A model generated the notes under the pieces. That model saw only the letters and a program-made list of their open reading frames with translations, was not told the origin of the DNA and ran no database searches. A stretch of DNA of 64,000 nucleotides, taken from assembly GCF_028476545.1 (NCBI RefSeq), contig NW_026731788.1, positions 379,501 through 443,500 of the forward strand. Direction: 5' to 3'. The DNA is from Physella acuta (taxonomy: Eukaryota; Mollusca; Gastropoda; Physidae). Position numbers and translations under genes: made by a program. Below, piece by piece: positions 44,901-54,901 of this stretch (positions are counted from its first letter, which is position 1; each line of letters opens with the position of its first letter).

Positions 44901-47900
44901 TCTTAAAGTAAAAGTACCCTTTCGAAACTTAAGGTCCATTTTGCAGGTGAAGTGGAGTTCACCTATTTCAGTCAACTCGGCATATGAAGTGATCAGCACT
45001 ATGCCCCGCCGCCTTTACTTTCACTAACGTGAAGCAGGTGCCCACAGGCACTGGTGGACCCAGGGACGTCGAAAGTACTCGAAACTTTCGGGTTAGCAGT
45101 TGAATACTCTGCCACCAACCACAGTGTCCCATTACAAATTTTAAAATAGCATTGATAATCACCGTCATTTCCCGTTCGTACCCAAGACACATGGGGTAGA
45201 TAAAGTGAGGTTTAGGGACCTCGGCATATGAAGTGATAAGATAGTCAGCACTATGCTCAGCCGCCTTTCCCTAACGTGAGTTAGATACCTATCAGAGCTG
45301 GGTGAACTCAGGGACATTCTACTTATTGATAATAGTAACACATTGTTATTAGTTTGTAGTAAAACTAATACCCATGTTAGTCAATATCCTGCTATTTTTA
45401 AATAGGCATTTTCTTTACAGCTAAGGAAATATTAAGAGCGATATTTTTGTACTATTGTTTTTAAAATTAACATTTTGCAAATCGCAAGGGAAAAAACTAT
45501 TCTCGAGAAGGTTCTAAGATCAGGTAAGGCTTACCGGTAGAGTAATCTCCCCCAGCCGTTGTTGTCGCTGATGTGTGCTGTACAGATCTCCACGTCATCG
45601 GAGTACTTGAAGGGATGTTTCATCTTAGACCCGTCTATGTTGAAATCTGACAGGGATAATTGTTATGTTAATTATGTGGATGTTTCATCTTAGACCCGTC
45701 TATGTTGAAATCTGACAGGGATAATTGTTATGTTAATTATGTGGATGTTTCATCTTAGACCCGTCTATGTTGAAATCTGACAGGGATAATTGTTATGTTA
45801 ATTATGTGGATGTTTCATCTTAGACCCGTCTATGTTGAAATCTGACAGGGATAATTGTTATGTTAATTATGTGGATGTTTCATCTTAGACCCGTCTATGT
45901 TGAAATCTGACAGGGATAATTGTTATGTTAATTATGTGGATGTTTCATCTTAGACCCGTCTATGTTGAAATCTGACAGGGATAATTGTTATGTTAATTAT
46001 GTGGATGTTTCATCTTAGACCCGTCTATGTTGAAATCTGACAGGAATAATTGTTATGTTAATTATGTGGATGTTTCATCTTTCACCCGTCAATGTTGAAA
46101 TCTGACAGGAATAATTGTTATGTTAATTATGTGGATGTTTCATCTTTCACCCGTCAATGTTGAAATCTGACAGGGATAATCGTTATGTTAATTATGTGGA
46201 TGTTTCATCTTAGACCCGTCTATGTTGAAATCTGACAAGAATAATTGTTATGTTAATTATGTGGATGTTTCATCTTAGACCCGTCAATGTTGAAATCTGA
46301 CAGGAATAATTGTTATGTTAATTATGTGGATGTTTCATCTTAGACTTTTCTATGCTGAAGTCTTGACAGTGAGACAATCAAGCTGAACTATTTGAACGTT
46401 TTATTTTTGCCACATTTTTAATTACGCTGATCTAATTTTTAATAATACCATTTGCTGCTATTTAGTTTCATATTGAAACATATCTAAGAAGCAAAAAATC
46501 ATTATAAAATATCTGTATAAGAAAAGCCAAAAGAACGCGAAAAAAACATAATACCACATTTTAATATTTTACCAAGTTGAATATAAGATAAAGCTTTCTA
46601 CAATTCTAGTTTTGAAAGTGTGCCAAAAACCAGATCTTTAGTAAACAGTTGAATCAGCTGGAATATGTGTAGATAACACTAGGAGAACCGCCACATGTAA
46701 ATATATTAACATGTGTCTATTTTTTTCTGTTTTTCTCGTACTGTACATAAAAAAAAAAAAAAAGCAGGCTAATTCGGACTCAACGGATAACATGCTCAAC
46801 GGATAACATGCTCATGCGTAGTGCTGAATTATGTTGGAGGGAATCCCCTCCAGTATTGAAATTAACAACACAGAAAGAACGAGTGCACTGTAAAGCTGTA
46901 AGAAAAATGTGTTGTATGCATGAAGATATGGGAGTAATCTCCAATAGAAGATCCTACCTGCATTATTGGCATTCTCTCACCTGGTACTCATTAACCTGGG
47001 AAAAGATAATCTGACCAAAAAAGCCGGATGTAAGGAGCTGTAAGCAGACGACTGCGTGACGGAATGCTGCACGTGACAGTGGGGATATAACATAACACAG
47101 GTAAGTACCAGGTGAGATCAGCTCTGTCTTAAGAGGAAGGTAAAACCAGCATCGAACACAAAACTTAGCTCAACTTGTCTGGTCCGTGTCCAGAGATGAA
47201 AAACCCAGACCAGTATAGACTCAATATGTCACGTGATGCATTAACTAGTAAACAGTATGATTTCAAACACTACAGGGTAGTGTTATGTGCTGCAAATGAT
47301 GCTTAACAAAAACATATGAGATTAACCCATTACGTTGGTCTACTTAAAATGCTAACCACTCAGTCTAATTTGATAAGATTACTAAAACCCTCTCCTTCCA
47401 CTTCCCTCCAACAACACAAATAAAAAATACACCATGTTTATCATTTTAAAAACTAATAATGGAAACCAAGTAATTCTCGATGAAAATTATTTGAATCATC
47501 TATATAATTTTTATTTATTTCAAATATTATTTTGAGATTTTTTTTAATGCGTAAGACAGTTATGTTAATTTATTCATCGAAGAATTGTAACTGTACAGCG
47601 AAATAAAAATTAACATACAGAACATCGAAGGCAGTGCTAAGCAATGTTACCTCACCCCGTGTAACACCATATAACAAAAAATAACCCCCCTCCCTCCTGT
47701 TATATCCACGATCCCTGAACCATAACACCATATAACAAAACAATAAACCCCTCCCTCCTGTTATATCCACGATCCCTGAACCATAACACCATATAACAAA
47801 AAATAAACCCCTCCCTCCTGTTATATCCACGATCCCTGAACCATAACACCATATAACAAAAAATAAATGTTACCTCACCCCGTGTAACACCATATAACAA

Positions 47901-50036
47901 AAAATAACCCCCCTCCCTCCTGTTATATCCACGATCCCTGAACCATAACACCATATAACAAAACAATAAACCCCTCCCTCCTGTTATATCCACGATCCCT
48001 GAACCATAACACCATATAACAAAAAATAAACCCCTCCCTCCTGTTATATCCACGATCCCTGAACCATAACACCATATAACAAAAAATAAACCCCTCCCTC
48101 CTGTTATATCCACGATCCCTGAACCATAACACCATATAACAAAAAATAAACCCCTCCCTCCTGTTATATCCACGATCCCTGAACCATAACACCATATAAC
48201 AAAAAATAAACCCCTCCCTCCTGTTATATAAACGATCCCTGATCCACTCACCCAACAGGAGGTAGTCTCGTATCATGACCTCTATCTGTTCACCCTTGAC
48301 CCCGTCCAGGCACGTGGGTGGACTGACCCTGAGTGAGAGAGTGACCTTGACGATGCCAGGTGTGATGAAAGGCTTGAGCATGCCGTAGTAGTAATTGTTG
48401 ACCAGTAGTAGCTGGGAGCTGGATTCGCCCTGAGTTCGAAACCATCTGAAACAGAGGCACCAAATGTCTGATCAAAACAGCCATTGTAATCTAAATTATG
48501 TTTCTAACTTACTCATAATATTAAGACTATATTTCTTAATCGAAAGCTGTCATTCGTAAGATTAAATCTGTTTTATAAATAGCGACTATCAAAACTATAA
48601 TCACTTAGGGCCTATTCGTTTAGTTATTATTGAGATGTGTTTACAATTCCCAGAAGGTTGAAGGTATTGTAAGCTATAAGAATAGATCAATTGATACGAA
48701 CCTTAACTGGTTATTTTTTCATTTATTTTTAACATAAAGAAGCGTAATGGTGTTTTAAATGAAAACGTTTTCAATACGGTCAAACAACATTTCAATTTCT
48801 AAAGTTGGTGTACATACGTGTATAATTAAACCCTTGCAAGATTATTTACAATGGTAAATAAACCGGGAGTGATCTCCCCTAAACTTTCTCGAATATTCTT
48901 ATATAAAACAACAGGGGATGGGAACTCGAGATATAGTTATGATTTTTAATCCATTTTAAATACTTAAACTTTTTAAAATAAAATAGAATCTCATAGAAAA
49001 AAGTATTGCACACCAAGCGAACGCCGAATAAAGATATTCATAATGGTGCGCAATATTATTAGTACTTTATAAATTTAGATGCGTTTTTGAGAAATCGGAA
49101 ATAGCGTAAATTAGTACTTCCCGTCAACGGAAATTACTCAAAATTTGATAGAACGACGAGAATTAGATTTTTTACTTACATGTGAAATTTCATTTATCTA
49201 TCTGAAATAGTACTCAAGTTATAGGCTTTTGAAAAATTCAAAGTAGAAAAAGTACCACTTCCGTTTATCGGAAATCGCTCAAAAGTTGATACGGATCTAC
49301 GATTTTGATAAAATACTTATATATGAAATTTCATCAACCTAGCTGTGACGGTACTCAAGTTATCGTGTTTACACACACACACACACACACACAGACACAC
49401 AGACATGCGGACAAGATTGCAAAATTATGTTTTTCCGTATCAGTGAGATGTAAAACGTCGAGATTTGCACGATTACAAGACTTTCTCTATACTTCGTATA
49501 TACGAGAAAGGTAAAAAAAAAGGACTAAATGAAATGTGGGTAGACTTATTATCGGGAATACCACCGTCTTTTAACGTTACTCTGGTCCCAAAATTCCACC
49601 CCTTTCACCAAGTATCGCAATCGGGAATTCCCGTGTGTATGGCTGATAGTGAAAGTTGTAGCAATATTCAACATAACGTGTTTTTTAAAGACTAAGAAAA
49701 ATAATTTAATCCTTAATAAGACACAACTGGCCTCAGCCATACGGGATCCGAACCAGCCACTCCAAGAAGAAATTGATTGTCTTACCTTGATGGCTGGAAT
49801 GCGTCCTCACTTGCTCGAGCGTCAAAGTCGAATTTTTTATCCGAGATGTTGACAAACTGAATGTGATATTCCAGAATTCTCGTATCGCTGTCTTGGTTGA
49901 AGTACTCGTAAATTCCCTCGATAAATCTCGTTTTGTTGACAGGGGTGAACACGCAGCTCGTGACGTTGGATTGTCCTGAACACAACACACAACACCCCGC
50001 GATGACAACAAACACGACACACGCGACTGTTTTCAT
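32652..50036 (-). CDS. G3: complete 10-exon multipass membrane protein, 923 aa, unrecognised family
   Basis: Exons on the minus strand: 50036-49786, 48445-48252, 45646-45535, 44784-44641, 44162-44085, 38404-38194, 37825-36811, 35209-34965, 34118-33922, 32976-32652. All borders are GT-AG and the joined length is 2772 nt, with no internal stop. Signal peptide MKTVACVVFVVIAGCCVLCS; extracellular region to about residue 205; helix 1 in exon 4; cytoplasmic basic exon 6; exon 7 (residues 331-668) with five or six helices; exon 8 FFFHCCTMDCAG; exon 9 two helices; tail with DLILDL. Intron phases are identical to G2 and G4. Junction-derived or junction-abutting arrays occur at exons 2, 3, 5, 6, 9 and 10, more than in the other copies. 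Intron 5 is the longest and carries the NF-YA retrocopy and nested transposons. Function is not assignable from sequence. Confidence 0.87.
32985..33440 (-). repeat. Minisatellite abutting the G3 exon 10 acceptor
   Basis: About ten units of 40-60 nt, each with AAAGTCAGTCAAAATATGGG (plus strand) and TTAGTATAGAACTGTATGTA. Some carry an extra TAATTTTAAA block. The last unit ends about nine nt before the exon and supplies part of its upstream pyrimidine-rich sequence. Confidence 0.9.
33700..33921 (-). repeat. Minisatellite starting at the G3 exon 9 donor
   Basis: Diverged units of about 23 nt with TGGACAGTTAGGTCAGTTAT on the minus strand, beginning within about 12 nt of the donor. The ACAGTTAGGTCAG core resembles the junction ACAG|GTGAGGT, but descent from it is not certain. 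Confidence 0.75.
33922..34118 (-). CDS. G3 exon 9 (two helices)
   Basis: 197 nt. Encodes ATLDFAKVGLFLLFVFMVV, MAYGSVYYISPANHLFVTL and SGLVPLIVRNIFCL, ending VETVNTSNYR. The acceptor is GGCTGCAG and the donor CTACAG|GTGAGG, phase 2, running straight into a 23-nt-type repeat. Confidence 0.92.
34510..34650 (-). mobile_element. tRNA-derived SINE fragment (S family)
   Basis: Contains the S-family body (CTACCCATCAGAGCTGGGTA) and a tRNA-like head on the minus strand. It lies beside a fuller copy at 34655-34925, within G3 intron 8. Confidence 0.6.
34655..34925 (-). mobile_element. tRNA-derived SINE (S family, near complete)
   Basis: On the minus strand it starts with a tRNA-like head: A-box region TCTAGCGGTAGAG and B-box GAGTTCGAATCCGG. 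The body carries GATGGGTACCTAACTCACG, AGGCGGCTGGGCATAGTGC and TATGCCGAGGTCACAG. The mutation load suggests moderate age. Relatives lie at 30967, 34510, 44905 and 45165. Confidence 0.75.
34965..35209 (-). CDS. G3 exon 8
   Basis: 245 nt. Encodes a longer, Pro-rich start (REPPSPAETKIHALM), then LYGRQLVLFLNREDILYMSK, KFFFHCCTMDCAGAP and VENYIK. The acceptor is CCCCCAG and the donor ATCAAG|GTAGGC, phase 0. Unlike G2 and G4, this donor is not tandemly repeated. Confidence 0.9.
36811..37825 (-). CDS. G3 exon 7 (main transmembrane exon)
   Basis: 1015 nt. Starts IRQSEALEECCDAPFCGT with further cysteines, then helices around LALPSLPFMYAM, VGVLASMYILHTIIIIV, VPLFFLLSLVLVPAYF, NFLVHVLAMVIVTVVVEAD and LPVVLLFVVYIRDSYS. 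Ends KIFQIVPEPL and an acidic DDNDDIE stretch. The donor is ATAG|GTGAGT, phase 1. Confidence 0.93.
37985..38193 (-). repeat. Junction-derived array at the G3 exon 6 donor
   Basis: On the minus strand the exon end GTCAGGTGTAAG|GTGAGG is echoed by six to eight units of about 25 nt with TGTTAGGTGCAAG|GTGAGG. Several retain an AAG|GTGAGG donor. The units become more diverged away from the exon. Confidence 0.82.
38194..38404 (-). CDS. G3 exon 6
   Basis: 211 nt. Encodes a basic segment (KMSSWKKMSRLSHH), then VCMDKLLVEGAST and FFNAFVRCK. The donor TGTAAG|GTGAGG is phase 0. Both ends lie in tandem repeats: the acceptor is duplicated once and the donor is amplified several times. Confidence 0.9.
38375..38530 (-). 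repeat. Duplicated acceptor of G3 exon 6
   Basis: A unit of about 62 nt, comprising the first 30 or so nt of exon 6, the CTAG acceptor and upstream intron, occurs twice with few differences. A shorter ACAGATATAAA motif repeats three more times upstream in the intron. Confidence 0.82.
38661..39235 (-). mobile_element. P-family dispersed element, 3' part (split by an insertion)
   Basis: Matches the full copies at 48861-49511 and 55591-56242 in reverse orientation, from the ACTTTCTCGTATATACGA end through the (AC)n microsatellite to the AGAATAGAATCTC region. The remainder continues at 39877-39992, so the sequence between is an insertion. Confidence 0.8.
39512..39566. repeat. Perfect 24-nt hairpin, 7-nt loop
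   Basis: Left arm 39512-39535 (AAAAACCATTGCGCGCCTAC then TGAA) is exactly complementary to right arm 39543-39566. It is GC-rich against an AT-rich background. Confidence 0.95.
39611..39876. repeat. Perfect inverted repeat, 111-nt arms, 44-nt loop
   Basis: Arms 39611-39721 and 39766-39876 are identical in reverse complement by direct reading, with no mismatch. The loop is 39722-39765. It would form a long RNA hairpin if transcribed, and it lies in G3 intron 5. Confidence 0.95.
39877..39992 (-). mobile_element. P-family element, 5' part (continuation of the split copy)
   Basis: Continues the copy at 38661-39235: TATTTAAAATGGATTAAAGA, then CATCCCCTGTTGTTTTATAT, CGAGAAAGTTTAGGGGAGAT, ending ACCGGTTTATT. 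Confidence 0.78.
40281..40646 (+). mobile_element. Dimeric tRNA-derived SINE (T family)
   Basis: Two tRNA-like heads lie in one element. The first (A box TGGTCGAGTCGG, B box GAGTTCGAACCCTCG) is at 40281-40360, the second (TGGTCGAGTCGGC, GAGTTCAAACCCACTG) at about 40522-40610. Between them is a body with CTGCTGCCTTGTAGTTTATT and AAGCAGGCTGAAATCGGAGT. The tail is (GAA)n. The same two-headed structure is seen at 2823-3152 on the minus strand. Confidence 0.8.
40898..41152 (+). mobile_element. P-family element, 5' fragment
   Basis: Starts GAGAGTGATCTCCCCTAAAC and follows the family through the ATGGGAACTCGGGAGATAGA region to GAGAAATCTGAAAT. The 3' half is absent. Confidence 0.75.
41197..42835 (-). 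pseudogene. NFYA: Processed pseudogene (retrocopy) of NF-YA
   Basis: Minus-strand reading from the ATG at 42822 gives MADGEQHFTIYDPTSNQPVT and a Gln-rich activation-domain-like stretch. The later frame carries the NF-YA core: DEPLYVNAKQYHRILKRRQA, then KLESEGKIPKERQK and ESRHRHALNRTRGSGG. NF-YA is the DNA-contacting subunit of the CCAAT-binding factor. The copy runs through with no intron, although animal NF-YA genes are split. It is broken by a frameshift near 42405-42420 and an in-frame TAG at 42338-42340. A TTTATT (AATAAA on this strand) at 41212-41217 and an eight-A remnant at 41197-41204 suggest the 3' end of a reverse-transcribed mRNA. It lies in G3 intron 5 in the same orientation as G3. 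The high protein identity of the core suggests it is fairly recent. Confidence 0.9.
43565..43985 (-). repeat. Minisatellite in G3 intron 5
   Basis: About 16 diverged units of 25-28 nt with ATGCAGTGGTAACAGTCATT. It begins about 100 nt downstream of the exon 5 donor. Confidence 0.88.
44085..44162 (-). CDS. G3 exon 5
   Basis: 78 nt. Encodes FNNYVFYPKGELKFHFIL then TTNPETYR. The acceptor CTACAG is the last of ten tandem copies with the first 20 nt of the exon. The donor is TACAG|GTAAAT, phase 2. Confidence 0.9.
44142..44398 (-). repeat. 10-unit array of the G3 exon 5 splice acceptor
   Basis: The unit is 26 nt: CTACAG (acceptor) plus the first 20 nt of exon 5 (GTTCAACAATTATGTGTTTT). Ten units lie at 26-nt spacing; the eight nearest the exon are identical or nearly so and the two farthest have changes. 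All three reading frames are open through the array. Confidence 0.95.
44641..44784 (-). CDS. G3 exon 4 (first membrane helix)
   Basis: 144 nt. Encodes CCGLDNSKELYCDDVFEDDW, then helix AFIISITCILFLYFPMFIP and EGYR. The acceptor is TTATCAG and the donor TACAG|GTAAAC, phase 2. Confidence 0.92.
44905..45125 (-). mobile_element. tRNA-derived SINE, diverged (S family)
   Basis: Shows AACTCGGCATATGAAGTGAT, CACTATGCCCCGCCGCC and a tRNA-like head (CTTTCGGGTTAGCAGT on the plus strand). It lies in G3 intron 3. Confidence 0.62.
45165..45330 (-). mobile_element. tRNA-derived SINE fragment (S family)
   Basis: Body motifs GACCTCGGCATATGAAGTGA, TAGTCAGCACTATGCTCAGC and TATCAGAGCTGGGTGAACTC are present. The head is missing. 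Confidence 0.6.
45535..45646 (-). CDS. G3 exon 3
   Basis: 112 nt. Encodes DFNIDGSKMKHPFKYSDDVE, ICTAHISDNN and GWGRLLYR. The donor is TACCG|GTAAGC, phase 2. The true acceptor (CTGTCAG) is the last of about 12 tandem copies of the same acceptor and exon start. Confidence 0.9.
45613..46380 (-). repeat. 12-unit array of the G3 exon 3 splice acceptor
   Basis: The unit is 65 nt: on the minus strand, 31 nt of intron end (ACATAATTAACATAACAATT then ATCCCTGTCAG) plus the first 34 nt of exon 3. About 12 units occur, most differing by one to three bases; the unit farthest from the exon is diverged. The real exon is the unit at the 45613 end. In the exon 3 frame every extra unit meets TAA after CATCCACATAAT. 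Confidence 0.95.
46740..46850 (+). mobile_element. T-family SINE fragment
   Basis: An A-rich run precedes AAGCAGGCTAATTCGGACTC, and TGAATTATGTTGGAGG follows. This matches the inter-head body of the T-family SINE. It is short and diverged. Confidence 0.5.
47645..48250 (-). repeat. 60-nt minisatellite starting beside the G3 exon 2 donor
   Basis: Nine units of about 60 nt with CCCTCCCTCCTGTTATATCC and ACGATCCCTGAACCATAACA (plus strand). A larger repeat of about 225 nt contains TGTTACCTCACCCCGTGTAA twice. The array starts about 10 nt inside intron 2, and the exon 2 frame runs on through it without a stop for more than 100 codons. Confidence 0.93.
48252..48445 (-). CDS. G3 exon 2
   Basis: 194 nt. 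Encodes WFRTQGESSSQLLLVN, NYYYGMLKPFITPG, RVSPPTCLDG and RDYLLLG. The acceptor is TTTCAG and the donor TTGG|GTGAGT, phase 1. A 60-nt minisatellite starts about 10 nt inside the intron. Confidence 0.9.
48861..49511 (+). mobile_element. P-family dispersed element, full length
   Basis: About 650 nt. Begins AACCGGGAGTGATCTCCCCT and ends TTCGTATATACGAGAAAG. It has no coding capacity. Inside are two related units of about 125 nt (TACTCAAGTTATAGGCTTTT and TACTCAAGTTATCGTGTTTA mark their ends) and an (AC)n microsatellite. The ends share CTTTCTCG in inverted orientation, so a short-TIR DNA element is possible but unproven. Confidence 0.82.
49786..50036 (-). CDS. G3 exon 1
   Basis: 251 nt. Signal peptide, then SNVTSCVFTPVNKTRFIEGI and RILEYHIQFVNIS. 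The donor is TCAAG|GTAAGA, phase 2. The start ATG at 50034-50036 is the first in frame and gives a compact signal sequence. Confidence 0.9.
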
Positions 50037-50506
50037 CGTGACCTACTTCCGTGAACTGTTCGTCTAGCAGACGATAACACGGCAGTTATCTCACCCGTGA
50101 CGCGAGGGGAGGCAATCCACTCGTCAGAGGAGGGGAGCTAACCACTGCACTTCAACTTACGCCACAAAGAAATGTAACACACCTCGCGTTTAAAAAAAAA
50201 ATTATTTCCTTCTTGGTAGGTCACGCATGAACGCTACTCTCGCCTCGCTGAGAGGAAAACCAGATCTAAGGGGGGTAACCTGGTTATTGATCTGACGTCA
50301 GACAAAGGGAAGCAATTCAGGAAGTCTAAATATAGCACACCATGAAACATCGGGTAATCGCTCTTTCTCTTTGAATCTTTTAAGAACGAAAACATAGTGG
50401 AGGTTAGATTTATGAATGCTCTAATTAGTGTACAAATTAGGAAAAAGTGCTTTCATATTTTGATTCACAACATAAATAAAGGCATAGGCCTATACATACA
50501 CATAAA

Positions 50507-50893
<387 letters not shown>

Positions 50894-51905
50894 AATTTGT
50901 GAACTACTCATTTTTTTGTAAATAACTGTACATATATTGTAGTGATAAATCTGCGACCCTCATTAACACTTGTCACAGAATTAAAGAATCCAATTACCTT
51001 TCAATAAACAGTTTAACACGTCCTCACCTACAAAAACACGAGTACGAATCATCCAACATGTACCAATTAGCCGAAAAAAAAACGGTTTATTTTTTGTAAC
51101 CCACTTGAAGCGACCCTACACACAAAGCTTGACCTAATTTCACGGCCAATAAAAATAACGATTTCAAAGTTACCGCGTTACCGCGTTAGTAGCTAGCCTA
51201 CTTGCTGGGGAAATGATTGCGACTGTGGTTTTAGTTACGTAAGAGTATTAGATACATCGAGACAATAGTATGTTAAAAGATGAAACATCACAAACATTGA
51301 AAATACAGTATTACAGTACTAACATAACATAGATGTCTAGATATTGAAATATCATTTTATGCTGAGATTTCGGGTTTTCCCGATGTCAATATATCTTAAA
51401 AGGCAATGAATCAGTGTTTGACTTTGGTTAAGAAAAAAACTGTTTACTTTGTGAGTGTTTAACGTCATAAAAGGCCTATGGCAAATCTTAATGTTAAATA
51501 ATCTGACGTGACAATATCACTTTAGCAGTTCACAGCACACCGTGGGTTCATGTTCCTATGATTTCGACATGTGCAGCCTTCCTGTGTTGTGTGTGTTATA
51601 GCCCCAAGCTCTCATATTTTAGCCCATAGTCCTCGTCTGAATAAACTCAGCACATCGCATTCGATATCACGGCCGGCTGACATAAGCTATAAATAAATCT
51701 CAACGACACGGTGACGTCATGGCTAGGGGTGATCAGTACACAGGTGTCGTGGGTGCGAAATGTAATTAATTATCTTTATGACCGCTGTAATTAATTACGC
51801 CGCTTATTTAAACTGTCGTTGATGTTAGATCACACAAAATATTTACCACTCCTAAGTGTTTAATAAGACTCTCATACAGTCACCTTTATACTCAACACAT
51901 ACTAT

Positions 51906-52061
<156 letters not shown>

Positions 52062-52706
52062 TTTATTTGCGTCCATGATAAGAGGTCAGCAAGTCTAGGT
52101 TAAGTATCAAAGGTTATGTTAATATTTGCCGACTGCGTGTGTAAACCTTTATTTTTATTTATCTTAATCTGTCTTCCCAATCTCCAAAGTAAGTTTTGAA
52201 CATGCTTTAGTTTTTCACTGAAAGCTAAATGTATTAATTTATAGTAAAAATAAATTAATAAATAATAAACACTATTATTAGTAAAGCCTACTCAACAGTT
52301 ATGCACAGATAACTGCTGTGACCTCCTAACTCATTAAAAACAAGAGTAATGTCCCCTGTGGCTGTGGTATCGCATTTCATGACAAATACAACAGCAGGAA
52401 ATAGCAGGTCAGTATTGATTGAATGGAGAATCTACGCCTTTACTTGGCGCCACTAGTAATATGTAGTCTGAGTGCTTCTCTTGTATTATTGACAGACTTG
52501 CTAGTGCTGTGGGTTTGTGTTAGAGAATCTAGGTCTGCCAGTGTTTCTGGTAGTTTAGCTACACTATTAACAGAATAAACGTTTGTAGTTAGGGGTAATC
52601 TACTAATGATGACACGCTTTTTATAAGTATTTTGATTTTTCCCCTCACCAACGTTACACATCATCACAAAGACTCTACCCACAGCTTCAAAAGAACGTCA
52701 CACAAC

Positions 52707-53075
52707 CAGAGGCGTAGCTAGGGGAGGGCGGGTGGGGCGGCCGCCTCGGGCGCCACCTTAAGGGGGCGCCAAAAGGGGTAAAGAAATTAATTTGAAAGCT
52801 CATTTTAAGCTGAGGTATCGAAATATACACTGTCAATACTACGAAAAATGAACGGCTACGAGGCTTCACACACTGATTTAACAATTTTGTGACACCGAAA
52901 TATAAATTGTTACAGGATAGTAACTGTTAAGAAGCGCCACAAACCTTTCCAACTGGGGGGGGGGGGGGGGGGCTTTTTCACAGACAGGAATAACTATTTA
53001 AAGAAATAGGGGGGGGGGGGGGTGCGCAAAATTGATAGTCTGCCCCGGGCACCTGATTAAGTCGCTACGCCTCTG
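52707..53075. mobile_element. hAT-type MITE
   Basis: Ends CAGAGGCGTAGCTAGGG and CGCTACGCCTCTG form a 12-13 nt inverted repeat. Flanks CACACAAC and TAAACAAC match at 6 of 8 positions, as expected for a hAT target duplication. The interior is GC-rich near the left end and has two poly-G runs. It is non-coding. Confidence 0.75.
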
Positions 53076-54040
53076 TAAACAACTACCAAAAAAGTTTTCA
53101 AAATGGCGAAATAACAGCTAAAACCGATTTTCTAACATTGTTTTTTTTTTAAAGATTCTTTTCACACTTTATGCCCCCCCTCCCCCCGCGTCTAAAATAT
53201 ATCGTCACATTGATCCGACCACTCCCTTCCCTCTAGTTTTTAATACCGCTATGAATGACCCCAACCTAATCCATACACCTATTAAGTTCTATTCTGGGGT
53301 CAGGGTCAGCTAGGTCTGAAGGTTATGAGTTCATTGACCTCATCTGATCACCATTAATGACTAAGCAATTGGTTATTGATCCACAGGACAACTCCATACT
53401 AATCAGAACAAAGGCATTAGTTTTATGACCGGTAGTGGTCTTTCAAGTAAATGTTTTCATTTTCTTCTGTTTTTATATACCTCAGATGCCTGGGTTTGTT
53501 TTGTTCTTAAAAGATAACGCCCGTACCTTTTAGCCGTATAGATTCTAGCTATGTGAATATATTGCCGATATTCCAATATTTATAATACAACAGCCAGCAA
53601 CGTTCATAAAAGTTTAAATTATGTAATATTTTTTGTTGAGTACCTATTATCAGTCAAAGCACATTAAAACAGGTTTGAATGATTAGTTACACGAATAAAG
53701 AAATCATTAAAACATAGTTCAAAACACCGTCAGACTATATTTAACAATGTTTTCACAGTGTTTCCGTTTCTAATCTAGTATAACTTACTTTCTGTTACAA
53801 AAAAAACCACTTTGAGTAAATATGATTGTATGACAGTTTATTTATGAATTATTTTTTTAATAAAAAATAATACTAGCGTGTTTGGCATGCAATTCAAATT
53901 ATATATACATGACAAATTATGGCAATGGAATTATTAAAACATGAAGTATCAGCAGCGTACAGTTTTTGGCAAGTTTTGTGCATTGTTATCTGGCAAATAC
54001 TAGTAACATCAAATAGATGGCAGATTGGTTGTTGTTATCA

Positions 54041-54180
54041 GAGTTTCTTCCAGGCATCACTTCGGGAGAGTGGAGGCCCCCCCCCCCCCCCCCCCCCCCC
54101 ACGAACGAAATGGAATTTATATAGAAAATGGAAGACACAGGCACAGCTTTCTACCTTTCTTGTTACTTTCGGTTTCAAAT
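54041..54180. mobile_element. hAT MITE fragment, TTTCTTCCAG family
   Basis: One terminus, CAGAGTTTCTTCCAGGCAT, matches the MITE at 8361-8561. It is followed by a poly-C run and ACGAACGAAATGGAATTTAT. The other terminus is missing or decayed. Confidence 0.6.
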
Positions 54181-54330
54181 AGATAAGTAAACTTAAAGAG
54201 CCTGTGGTAATGAGATATGATTAAAGGTGATTAAACTGGATTCATTAAGAAAACTACATTTGTGGCATAATTAGTCACATGGGTAGTGGCATTAATAGAG
54301 GCAAAAATAGTGGCATGATTAGTGGTGACG

Positions 54331-54512
54331 AGGGGACGGCGTGGCAAAGCGCGCTATTGCTAACCTTTAAGTCCCGAGTTCGGACCCCCGGGCTGATGCG
54401 GCTCGTACGCTGGGAAAAGCAAGCCAGTTTGAAGAGAAAACGCCAGTTAAATCACTGCTAAGATCACCCTTGAGACAAATCAGGCTGAGTCACCGGGCAA
54501 CATGACGCATAA
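54331..54512 (+). mobile_element. tRNA-derived SINE
   Basis: The tRNA-like head has GGCGTGGCAAAGCGCGC and B-box GAGTTCGGACCCCCG. The body (GCTGGGAAAAGCAAGCCAGT, then GAAAACGCCAGTTAAATCAC) resembles the inter-head body of the T-family SINE, so the two are probably related. It is unlikely to be a working tRNA gene. Confidence 0.65.
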
Positions 54513-54901
54513 AATGTTATTTACTGATGTTTGATGGACTCCCCATCTAGATTACAATTGCGTACACAGTAGAAGTAGAAGAGACAATGAACGAGAAACC
54601 AACAGGAATAATGAGTACATTGGCAAGCTTCTAGCACTGAAGTCTGGGAAATGCTGATTGTGCTAAACTTTAAATGTATCTAGTCTTTAAGTAACGTTCT
54701 ATAAACAAATATATTACATTTCAATAGTCATTCAAACACCAGGAATTGTGACACGACTAAAACATATTTTGTAACAGTTACAGCGCATTTTGTAATACAT
54801 AAAACACATTTTGTAATACCTAAAACATATTTTGTAGTGGCCACAGCTAATTCTGTAACACCTAAATTACATTTGTACCAGCTAAAATAAAACTCTTGGG
54901 C

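Noticed and set aside
52687-52884. 65-codon frame with RWRPRRPPHPPSPSYASG
   Set aside because: Lies over the GC-rich end of a hAT MITE; the terminal inverted repeats explain the composition.
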